DNA from: CAZOOK01 sp964581385 | GTDB lineage: Bacteria > Pseudomonadota > Gammaproteobacteria > Nevskiales > Nevskiaceae | Assembly: GCA_964581385.1 (NCBI GenBank) | Contig: CAZOOK010000015.1 | Coordinates: 62,001 to 126,000 of the forward strand | Length of the DNA: 64,000 bases | Reading direction: 5' to 3' | Made by a program: the position numbers and the translations under genes | In this document: one piece after another, positions 25,795 to 33,305 of the stretch | Layout of the letters: each line of letters opens with the position of its first letter | Numbering within the stretch: position 1 is the first letter of the stretch | The notes under the pieces: model-generated | Database searches by the model: none | Told to the model about the DNA's origin: nothing | Seen by the model: only the letters and a program-made list of their open reading frames with translations

Positions 25795-28014
25795 GTGCCC
25801 AGACCGCTAACGAGCTATAGAGTTTTCATTGCCAGTCCGGGCAAGCTTGAGGCGCTTCGCCATAGGTTCAGGGAGACCGTCGCTGAGTACAACCGTCTAG
25901 AAGCCATGCCACGCGGCGTCTATTTCGAGCCCATAGGTTGGGAAGCGACGCTACCAGGATATGGACGTCCACAGAAGCTTATAAATGATGAGCTTAGAAC
26001 CTGCGATTACGCAGTGTTCCTGTTTCGTGATCGCTGGGGCTCACCTCCGGACAAAGAGGGTTGCTTTAGTTCTGGATGCGAAGAGGAATGGACGATCGCA
26101 GATCAGATGTGCAATGCCAATGAAATGTCCGACGCGCACCTGTTTTTTTTACCAGTTGAAGACGGGCAACTAAATGACCCAGGCCCTCAGTTCAGCGCGC
26201 TGCTCAAGTTCCGCGCAAAAATTGAAGCGGAAAAAAAATACCTCTTCAAGCAACTGAAAGCCGACGATGAATTCGCGTCCGAGCTGCGTGCCGCGCTGGC
26301 CAGCTGGCTTCGTTCGCATGAGGGTGGTCGTGCCGAGAAGGACGAGACAGACTTAAATCGTCAAGGGTCCAAGGCAGCAGTCATTGTTCCGCAACGGCCA
26401 GAATCGATTACGACCAAAAATAAAGGCGCTGTGCCCGAACTGCTGCGGAGAGCAATCAACCAGCTTGATGCCGGCCAACTGGATATTGGTCTGGCTTTTG
26501 CGGAAGCCGCCTTTTCCTTGGCCGATGAACAGAAACATCAAGTTTATGCCTTACATCTGCAGGGTTATGCCCTAATCCAGTTGGGGCGCGGTGAAGAAGC
26601 GGTGGCGACGTACGACGCACTGCTGGCGAGCTTTGGTGCGGCGACCGAACTGCCGCTGCGNNNNNNNNNNNNNNNNNNNNNNNNNNNNNNNNNNNNNNNN
26701 NNNNNNNNNNNNNNNNNNNNNNNNNNNNNNNNNNNNNNNNNNNNNNNNNNNNNNNNNNNNCTGCTGGCGAGTTTTGGTGCGGCGACCGACCTGCCGCTGC
26801 GCGAATTGGTCGCCCAGGCGATGTTCAACAAGGGCGTCACGCTCGGCAAGCTGGGGCGCAGCGAAGAAGAGCTGACGACGTACGACGCGCTGCTGGCGAG
26901 TTTTGGTGCGGCGACCGACCTGCCGCTGCGCGAATTGGTCGCCCAGGCGATGTTCAACAAGGGCGTCACGCTCGGTGAGCTGGGGCGCGGCGAAGAAGCG
27001 GTAGCGACGTACGACGCGCTGCTGGCGAGTTTTGGCGCGACGATCGAGCTGCCGCTGCACAAATTGATCGCCAAGGCGATGTTCAACAAGGGCATCAGGC
27101 TCGGCAAGCTGGGGCGCAGCGAAGAAGCGGTGGCGACGTATGACGCGCTGCTGGCGAGCTTTAGTGCGGCGATCGAGCTGCCGCTGCGCGAATTGGTCGC
27201 TCAGGCCATGGTCAACAAAGGCGTCACGCTCGGTGAGCTGAGGCGCGGCGAAGAAGAGCTGACGACGTACGACGCACTGCTGGCGAGCTTTGGTGCGGCG
27301 ACCGAACTGCCGCTGCGCGAATTGGTCGCCCAGGCGATGTTCAACAAGGGCGTCACGCTCGGCAAGCTGGGGCGCGGCGAAGAAGAGCTGACGACGTACG
27401 ACGCGCTGCTGGCGAGTTTTGGTGCGGCGATCGAGCTGCCGCTGCGCGAATTGGTCGCTCGGGCCACGGTCAACAAAGGCGTCACGCTCGGTGAGCTGGG
27501 GCGCGGCGAAGAAGCGGTGACGACGTACGACGCATTGCTGGCGAGTTTTGGCGCGACGATCGAGCTGCCGCTGCGCGAGTTGGTCGCCCAGGCGATGTTC
27601 AACAAGGGCATCAGGCTCGGCATGCTGGGGCGCGGCGAAGAAGAGCTGGCGACGTACGACGCGCTGCTGGCGAGCTTTGGTGCGGCGACCGAGCTGCCGC
27701 TACGCGAATTGGTCGCCAAGGCGATGTTCAACAAGGGCGTCGCGCTTGGTGAGCTGGGGCGCGGCGAAGAAGAGCTGGCGACGTACGACGCACTGCGGGC
27801 GAGCTTTGGTGCGGCGACCGAACTGCCGCTGCGCGAAGAGGTCGCCCAGGCGATGTTCAACAAGGGCGTCGCGCTTGGCAAGCTGGGGCGTAGCGAGGAA
27901 GCGATGGCGACGTACGACGAGATAATTAACAATTTTCAAGTAACGGAAAGTGAACTTATCGGATCTTTTATTGAAAAAGCTCTAAGAAGAATAGCAGCTG
28001 CCCGATCACGTTAA
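25795..28014 (+). CDS. DUF4062-type protein with near-identical TPR repeats (contains an assembly gap)
   Basis: The N-terminal 180 residues have the DUF4062 pattern: YRVFIASPG, the helical RFRETVAEYN, QKLINDELRTCDYAVFLFRD and later EEEWTIADQ. DUF4062 is a TIR-like module found at the N-terminus of bacterial NTPase and TPR proteins. A linker is followed by at least ten copies of a 43-residue TPR-like unit (RGEEAVATYDALLASFGAAT, ELPLRELVAQAMFNKGVTLG) and a short divergent end. One hundred N interrupt the first copies, so the true length is unknown. The start is GTG 25795 with a poor ribosome site. A sensing or effector role in defence is inference. Confidence 0.7.
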   Translation: MPRPLTSYRVFIASPGKLEALRHRFRETVAEYNRLEAMPRGVYFEPIGWEATLPGYGRPQKLINDELRTCDYAVFLFRDRWGSPPDKEGCFSSGCEEEWTIADQMCNANEMSDAHLFFLPVEDGQLNDPGPQFSALLKFRAKIEAEKKYLFKQLKADDEFASELRAALASWLRSHEGGRAEKDETDLNRQGSKAAVIVPQRPESITTKNKGAVPELLRRAINQLDAGQLDIGLAFAEAAFSLADEQKHQVYALHLQGYALIQLGRGEEAVATYDALLASFGAATELPLXXXXXXXXXXXXXXXXXXXXXXXXXXXXXXXXXXLLASFGAATDLPLRELVAQAMFNKGVTLGKLGRSEEELTTYDALLASFGAATDLPLRELVAQAMFNKGVTLGELGRGEEAVATYDALLASFGATIELPLHKLIAKAMFNKGIRLGKLGRSEEAVATYDALLASFSAAIELPLRELVAQAMVNKGVTLGELRRGEEELTTYDALLASFGAATELPLRELVAQAMFNKGVTLGKLGRGEEELTTYDALLASFGAAIELPLRELVARATVNKGVTLGELGRGEEAVTTYDALLASFGATIELPLRELVAQAMFNKGIRLGMLGRGEEELATYDALLASFGAATELPLRELVAKAMFNKGVALGELGRGEEELATYDALRASFGAATELPLREEVAQAMFNKGVALGKLGRSEEAMATYDEIINNFQVTESELIGSFIEKALRRIAAARSR
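26620..27916 (+). repeat. 129-bp tandem coding repeats
   Basis: The anchor CTGCTGGCGAG recurs at 26620, 26761, 26890, 27019, 27148, 27277, 27406, 27535 and 27664, and once slightly changed at 27793. Beyond the gap the spacing is exactly 129 bp (43 codons). Neighbouring units appear over 90% identical. The 141 bp across the gap is an artefact of the 100-N filler; the real distance should be a multiple of 129. Confidence 0.9.
26661..26760. other. Assembly gap (100 N)
   Basis: Exactly 100 undetermined bases, the usual placeholder for unknown length, lie inside the near-identical tandem repeats. This is what short-read collapse would produce. Confidence 0.97.
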
Positions 28015-28056
28015 GGACGTTGTAATGCTCGACAAGTCGTGACCGATAACGTCCTT
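28013..28056 (+). terminator. Hairpin after the repeat-protein gene
   Basis: Arms AAGGACGTT (28013-28021) and AACGTCCTT (28048-28056) pair perfectly over nine bases, overlapping the stop codon, with a 26-base loop and only a short T-run after. It may terminate transcripts from the repeat gene and, read the other way, from the toxin gene. Confidence 0.4.
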
Positions 28057-28132
28057 TATATGCGCTAATGGCAAATGAAAAAATCTACCGCAAGATCGAT
28101 CCTATCTGCCATCGCCGTTGAGCGTCGCAAAC

Positions 28133-28810
28133 TTAACGCTGGGTCACTTGATCCGACACGATGATCCGATCGATCTTGGATCCGTTCCAGCGATACAAAA
28201 GATGGCAGTGCTGAACGCAGTTCGAAATCAGGTCCGGATAAAACGCCGCAACGCACTGCCCGCCCGAATGGCGAACACTGCGATAGACGAGCCCGTTTGA
28301 CCTTGAGTCGTACAGTTCCGAAGCCAGGCGCTGGCTGGCCGCGTAGCTGTCGGGATCATGGACCGCCTCCCATCCATCGCGAATATCATGTACGCGACCG
28401 CGAATGGTGGCGACGTAACAGCGCTGCTCTACCTCGCAAGTAGGCTCCCGGGTCGCGTTCAAGAAAATCTCACGGTGATGCACCGTTTCGGCAATGGCCG
28501 TGTCGCGATTCGCCGCAGCGTAGTAGACGCCGAAGCGGCCGTCGGAAAACCGGCTCCCATCGGGATTCGGATGCGTGAATGCGGCCATGATCGGGGTGGT
28601 GCCTGGCCCCGCAATCCGTCGATCGGGGGGCACCAACGAAATATCTCCGGCATCCTGCCGCAATCGAGAATTGGTCATTCCTTCGAGTTCGAAAACCGCG
28701 TCGAGATCGGCCGGATCCGTAACATCGTCAAACAGGCCGACCGGTGGAAACCGCGACGGAATAATGCGAAAGCTTTCTGCCCAGTGGAGTTCGAATTCAG
28801 GCGGAAGCAC
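28133..28810 (-). CDS. RES-domain toxin
   Basis: The 225-residue protein has the RES features: an early RFSDGRFGVYYAAANRDTAI (the R...YYA..R core), AIAETVHHREIF, and the conserved SNGLVYRSVRHSGGQCVAAF. RES toxins (COG5654) degrade NAD+ and arrest growth. It follows the Xre-type antitoxin by 6 bp and starts at GTG 28810. The order antitoxin then toxin on one transcript is the normal one. The protein is full-length and the putative catalytic arginine, tyrosine and glutamate positions appear kept. Confidence 0.88.
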   Translation of the reverse strand: MLPPEFELHWAESFRIIPSRFPPVGLFDDVTDPADLDAVFELEGMTNSRLRQDAGDISLVPPDRRIAGPGTTPIMAAFTHPNPDGSRFSDGRFGVYYAAANRDTAIAETVHHREIFLNATREPTCEVEQRCYVATIRGRVHDIRDGWEAVHDPDSYAASQRLASELYDSRSNGLVYRSVRHSGGQCVAAFYPDLISNCVQHCHLLYRWNGSKIDRIIVSDQVTQR

Positions 28811-28816
28811 GCGACA

Positions 28817-29218
28817 TTATCCACGCATCGCGTCGAGATACTGCCTTACCCAGTAAAGATCGGTGACCTGCCCCGCCAGCATGCGATCCATGGCTGACTT
28901 TCCGGCAAACATCGGCGCACTATTCGGCCGTCGAACCCAACCATCTGCCTGCTCGCGATTCGGGAAAAGAATGTGCAACGCCTTATAAATCCCAAGGACG
29001 TAGCTGATCCGCTCAAGGACATCAGGGGATAGCGCCTGGGCCCCCTCCTTTTTCCATCGAAAAAACGTCGTGCGCCCCGGCCTGCCGAGCAGAATCATTT
29101 GCTCATCGGTCGACAGACCCCAACGCTCAGCGATCTGGAAGAAGGTGCGTAACCCAGCCCCCGACAGATCGCGGGGCGTCTGAGCTGACGCTCGAACCTC
29201 TTTCTGCATGGCCTTCAT
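28817..29218 (-). CDS. Xre/MbcA/ParS-type antitoxin
   Basis: The 133-residue protein has the antitoxin pattern of RES and ParT systems: an N-terminal helix-turn-helix-like region (LSTDEQMILLGRPGRTTFFR) and the C-terminal toxin-binding domain (PNREQADGWVRRPNSAPMFA, followed by SAMDRMLAGQ). ATG 29218 follows a GGGG-containing ribosome site; the frame is open upstream to 29287 without conserved sequence. The gene lies directly behind a promoter and a perfect 14-bp palindrome, matching autoregulation by the antitoxin or the complex. Confidence 0.85.
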   Translation of the reverse strand: MKAMQKEVRASAQTPRDLSGAGLRTFFQIAERWGLSTDEQMILLGRPGRTTFFRWKKEGAQALSPDVLERISYVLGIYKALHILFPNREQADGWVRRPNSAPMFAGKSAMDRMLAGQVTDLYWVRQYLDAMRG

Positions 29219-29233
29219 GGAAAGCCCCTTCTG

Positions 29234-29247
29234 GTTCAATATTGAAC
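29234..29247. promoter_or_regulatory. Perfect palindromic operator of the toxin-antitoxin operon
   Basis: GTTCAATATTGAAC reads identically on both strands and sits between the -10 box and the antitoxin start codon. The position suits a repressor that blocks transcription, which is how RES/Xre operons are usually controlled. Binding by this antitoxin is inferred. Confidence 0.65.
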
Positions 29248-29259
29248 GAATTAAAACAA

Positions 29260-29287
29260 ATAGTACCATTACGCACTCACAAGTCAA
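29260..29287 (-). promoter_or_regulatory. Sigma-70-type promoter of the toxin-antitoxin operon
   Basis: On the minus strand TTGACT (29287-29282) and TACTAT (29265-29260) are separated by 16 bp. Both boxes are close to consensus, and the start point would fall next to the palindrome. Confidence 0.65.
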
Positions 29288-29605
29288 GCTCGGAGAGCGT
29301 TTCAGTTTTGGGGTCCATTTGATTTACGTGCAAAAAGTCCCGGTAGCGGGAATGCGATCTGATGCGGGCTCCGGAGGGGGAGCTCATCTATGTCCTTGGT
29401 TTTAGGCCTATTCCTGCTTCCCCCTCAAAGGCTCTGGAGGCCGCCTCATTGCCGGGTCGATTTTAGCCGCCGGCAACCATTATCGACGTTACTTGCGACG
29501 GCAGCAGAATCGGCGCAAAGCGATCGATGGGAAAGCGGAACGTACCTTGCAGATTGATGCCCTCGGCGTGCGTGGGTGCGATACCAACGGGGACATGCCC
29601 GCCTT
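29288..29605. other. Intergenic stretch without a recognisable gene
   Basis: This gap lies between the toxin-antitoxin promoter and the end of the minus-strand nuclease-like gene. I see no convincing coding frame, hairpin with T-run or repeat in it. Confidence 0.5.
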
Positions 29606-31459
29606 TTACGATGAAATCTTGCTGCGGTTAGAGCGCCTCCGCGGCCGCGACGCCGAAGCCGCTGTGGAATCCGCTCCAGGCTGACCTTTTTTCGGTCGCG
29701 TGCGTGCCTTTGACCGCACGGAGTGCTCAGATCTTTTTGGGTCGTCCTCTGGGGGTGAAGTCGACTCGTCAGTTTTTACTACCCGGATTACGCCCAACGG
29801 CACCGGAAGGCGATGGCGTCGCGCCGCAATCAGAACCAAAGGATACATACCGTGCCGGCAGGCGGAAAGATTCTTGTAGTGCGGCGTTTCATCACACTCT
29901 TTGAACAGTTGAGCGAGCAGCTCGCCGGGGGGGCCGTCAATTGGCAGATGGGACAGCGTCATCCCGTGCAAGTCGCTATTACTATACAGATGTTGTTCCG
30001 TGAGCTCATCCGGGTACCAGTACTGAACGTTACAATGTCGCAACCGGCTCGCCACGAAAGACGATAGGCGGTCGTACAAATCTTCCCATTCGAACAATGC
30101 CATCCAAAACGCAATTGCCGATATGAGAATACTTCCCGCCGTCTTTTCCTCGCGAAATGCCTCGTCCTTGTTCCTCGACAACAGGTCCGCATAATTTCGA
30201 ATCGTGCTTGGGTAATCTCCAAACGAGTCGAAAGCGAACGCGATACGACCTTGCATCTCGCCCAACCATGACCGAAGTTCAACCGTGCGATTTCCAACCG
30301 TCGCCAGAAGCAACGCGGCCAACATCACATCAATGCCCTGATCATCCATAATTGGAAGATACAAGGCCGGGTTGTTCCGGACCATCTTAATGATCGAGTC
30401 CGCACGTAGCGCGGCCTCTTCGAGGCATGCCTTCTTATGCGCATTGTCCTTATTGGCGTCCGCCACCCGTGCCGCCCACAACGCCCACAAGCCATCCATG
30501 GCGACACGACCTAATAAATCAAACAATTTCAGGTTTATATCGATCCGGCTTGCCGAATGTATCGCGCTTGACAACCCATGCAGCTGCGCCGCACGCGGAG
30601 TGACAACCTTACCGATGAAGTCAGAGCATATCCTTTGGTAGGTGTCACAGATTGCGTCGAACGACTGCCAGACCGATTTTGCCGCTCTTGTCTTCTTCCT
30701 CTCAAACTGCCTAGCCACGTGCCAAGCGTGCAGTACGGAGAGTTCAGCCGATAAATAGGCTGACTCAAGATTTCCGGCGTCTCGGCACCAGCTGTAAACG
30801 ACCCACAGGCAGATGGACATCTGACGAACTGCTGTCACCGCCGCCTTTTCGTCGTTTGCATTCACAGACGACAAAGCGGCGAGGAGCTCTGCAAAATGTC
30901 CGTGCGCAGCGACCGGCTCGTCCAGAATTGCGATCGCCTTGCGCAGCAGAGACTTTAGTCGCTCGGGCATTACGTTTTCGCGCAAGAAGCAGCTGGCGAT
31001 CAACCCCGCGAGTCGGTCTCCATCCCATTCCTCAAAGGAGATTCCAGTTCTCCTCTGCTCACGGTCGAAATAACCCCGGAGGCTTTCCCTCACGTCCTCC
31101 TGGACCTCCCCGCCGCAACAAACACATATGACGACGTCCTTGCTTTTGTGTTCGTGTGGCAGGCGACTTGGGACGTACGCGTCTACGATGTCTTGGATGC
31201 TCGGTCGGAGCGCCGTCATCGACGTATCGGCCCAGGACTGGCGTGAAATGTTGCCAGGCTTGATCGTAAACAAGTAGACCTTCTTCGCACCACCAGCAAT
31301 CGCCCCCACCGCACCGACATCAACACCGTTCTGCCGAGGTCCTCGACTGGGGCGCGAAAAAACATTGAGCCCGAGTTGACTCAAGAGATCCGGAAGCACC
31401 ACATCGAGCTCGCCACGTTCACGAAGCGAAGCGAGGTACTGTTTGAGGATCAGCTTCAT
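29606..31459 (-). CDS. 617-residue protein with nuclease-like N-terminus (second gene of an undescribed pair)
   Basis: The first 170 residues resemble a PD-(D/E)xK nuclease: LLSQLGLNVFSRPSRG, GVDVGAVGAIAG and KKVYLFTIKPGNISRQSW. These give the helix, D and xxK strand of Mrr/Card1-like folds, but with threonine-isoleucine in place of the usual glutamate/glutamine. The rest is helical, with no recognised family, and ends in a basic, serine-rich tail (RTRPKKGQ, RPRRRSNRSK). ATG 31459 overlaps the stop of the upstream gene as ATGA. The pair lies between a toxin-antitoxin operon and a type I restriction system, so a defence role is plausible but unproven. Confidence 0.65.
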   Translation of the reverse strand: MKLILKQYLASLRERGELDVVLPDLLSQLGLNVFSRPSRGPRQNGVDVGAVGAIAGGAKKVYLFTIKPGNISRQSWADTSMTALRPSIQDIVDAYVPSRLPHEHKSKDVVICVCCGGEVQEDVRESLRGYFDREQRRTGISFEEWDGDRLAGLIASCFLRENVMPERLKSLLRKAIAILDEPVAAHGHFAELLAALSSVNANDEKAAVTAVRQMSICLWVVYSWCRDAGNLESAYLSAELSVLHAWHVARQFERKKTRAAKSVWQSFDAICDTYQRICSDFIGKVVTPRAAQLHGLSSAIHSASRIDINLKLFDLLGRVAMDGLWALWAARVADANKDNAHKKACLEEAALRADSIIKMVRNNPALYLPIMDDQGIDVMLAALLLATVGNRTVELRSWLGEMQGRIAFAFDSFGDYPSTIRNYADLLSRNKDEAFREEKTAGSILISAIAFWMALFEWEDLYDRLSSFVASRLRHCNVQYWYPDELTEQHLYSNSDLHGMTLSHLPIDGPPGELLAQLFKECDETPHYKNLSACRHGMYPLVLIAARRHRLPVPLGVIRVVKTDESTSPPEDDPKRSEHSVRSKARTRPKKGQPGADSTAASASRPRRRSNRSKISS

Positions 31460-33210
31460 GATGGTCTGCGCTCTGCGCGAAACATGAATAACTGATAGTT
31501 AAGCGCAGTCGGATCCAAGCGCTGCAGACGCGGATACTCGATCGTCACACCATGGCTCCCCATCTGTATTTCCGTCCGATGGAGCTGAGCGAAGGGGTCA
31601 CGCGTCAGAACAATAGATTTACGGCCGTAAAGTAGTACGGAACGCTTTGCCAAACTCATAAACACTGACCGAGCTTGCGCCTCTTTGAACATCGCCGCCA
31701 TCTTTCGGGCTTCGTGCCGATTATGCGCCTCGACATGACGCAGACTCGGCTGCAACTCGGGACACGTCCCCGGCGAGCCCAGTGCGGTAAGATACTCATC
31801 GACTCGTCCTGATACAGCCCTCAGGACCTTGACGACACGCTTCGACCAGATCGTGCGCCCCTCGCTTAATAGTTCCTTGGCGAGCCGCGGATGGCTCAGG
31901 AACAAGGGATTGAATAGCAGCTCGGCGAGTGAACCGATCGCCCCATCGGACGCACACTCCATCAGTGAGATTACGAACCACGCCGCAGTAATCGGTGTGG
32001 GAAAGAGATGGCCCATGGCTTTGCGCGCGAGAAAAATAACGTCACTGTCGCTGGTGCTTACGAGCTCTGACGCGTCTACCGCGAGGCGCACATTATTTTC
32101 CATAATCTGTGACGTCAGCTCCGCACAGGCCCTTCCCAGATGCGCATCTCCACTCGCAAGAAAGCGGGTTGCAATTCGCTGCAAAAGCTGGTGATCGGAC
32201 TGAATGGCGTGCACAGTGCTTTGAAGTTTTTGGAACAGCCTTTCAATTTCCGAAGTCGGCAAAAGGCGCTCCAAAAACGAAATCACGCTGTCGTGCTGAG
32301 ATTGGGTCACCAACGCTTGAAGGAGCAAATCGATCTGTTGCAATGTCGCGTTGTTGTCTTCGGGCGTTTGCGACAAGCGGTCCAGGACAAAGTCGATAAT
32401 GGCGGGCTGCCCTATCAGCGCCTCGACATTAAACATCAAGCCTTGTGAGGCGGCGAAAAGGCCCAAGAGTCCACCTTTGTCCATGGCGTCGGCGAGGATC
32501 GAGAGCACCTTGTCCCGGTCGTCGGACGTCTTGATTTTCGCTCCCAAATTGAGCGCACTCACGATGACCGCGCCTAGAGTCGATTCATTGTCTTCCTTCA
32601 GGACGGCGGCCGCCAAAGCTGCTAGCGCCAGTGTCGGTTCAAATCCGACCAAGGTGCCCAAGGCCGATAAGGCGGCGTGACGAACTCTTGGATCCGGATG
32701 TTCCGCCAGGCGAAGCGTTTCCTGCCCGAACGCTTGGAGATCGATTTTTGACCCCGAGAGCAGCAATGAGTAGATAAGATCCGCAAAGGAATTCGGATCG
32801 GCCTCGGCGATTTCGAGTCCTTCGGCAATGCGCGACGGGTCCTTATCACAGAAAGCACTGAACCTCGAAAAGACCGACCTAGCCAACAAATCCTGGCCCG
32901 CCTGCTGGGAAAGGCGCATCGTGCACCGCATCACCTGAGCCACCGGCGCGGCGAGATCTGGTAACGCCTCCTCGAACGCTTGTCGGGTCAGGAAGAAGTC
33001 CGGCCCCTGGACATTATTTTCCAGTCGCAAATATTCGGCGACAACGTCGACCTGCCCTGCATTATGAATTTTGACCAGTAAGCGGGCCGTCACATCCCTC
33101 GCGCTTCGACGAGACCGTGCGACCTCAACTAGAAACTCCCCTCTCGCCGCAGCGTCGACCAGTGCGAGTTCGATTGCGGCTTCATCAGACGGCGACGGTT
33201 GTGGGGCCAT
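31456..33210 (-). CDS. 584-residue alpha-helical (HEAT-like) protein (first gene of an undescribed pair)
   Basis: The protein is almost entirely helical, with HEAT-like repeats such as HPDPRVRHAALSALGTLVGF and HLGRACAELTSQIMENNVRL. It ends in a distinct beta-rich segment (MGSHGVTIEYPRLQRL then ALNYQLFMFR). No catalytic motif is seen. It is translated just before the nuclease-like gene with a four-base overlap, so it is probably its regulator, sensor or scaffold. The ribosome site before ATG 33210 is weak. No family assignment is possible by eye. Confidence 0.65.
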   Translation of the reverse strand: MAPQPSPSDEAAIELALVDAAARGEFLVEVARSRRSARDVTARLLVKIHNAGQVDVVAEYLRLENNVQGPDFFLTRQAFEEALPDLAAPVAQVMRCTMRLSQQAGQDLLARSVFSRFSAFCDKDPSRIAEGLEIAEADPNSFADLIYSLLLSGSKIDLQAFGQETLRLAEHPDPRVRHAALSALGTLVGFEPTLALAALAAAVLKEDNESTLGAVIVSALNLGAKIKTSDDRDKVLSILADAMDKGGLLGLFAASQGLMFNVEALIGQPAIIDFVLDRLSQTPEDNNATLQQIDLLLQALVTQSQHDSVISFLERLLPTSEIERLFQKLQSTVHAIQSDHQLLQRIATRFLASGDAHLGRACAELTSQIMENNVRLAVDASELVSTSDSDVIFLARKAMGHLFPTPITAAWFVISLMECASDGAIGSLAELLFNPLFLSHPRLAKELLSEGRTIWSKRVVKVLRAVSGRVDEYLTALGSPGTCPELQPSLRHVEAHNRHEARKMAAMFKEAQARSVFMSLAKRSVLLYGRKSIVLTRDPFAQLHRTEIQMGSHGVTIEYPRLQRLDPTALNYQLFMFRAERRPS

Positions 33211-33305
33211 TTCTTGCGCGAACGATTGTTGATGATCGTCGACATTCTATCTTGGCGCCCTCTCGTATCTCGGTCAATGCCGGCGAGTCGCCTTGAACTG
33301 CAGAC

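Noticed and set aside
26620..27916. Regular repeats that might suggest a CRISPR array
   Set aside because: The period is 129 bp with no unique spacers, and the repeats encode a continuous TPR-like protein.
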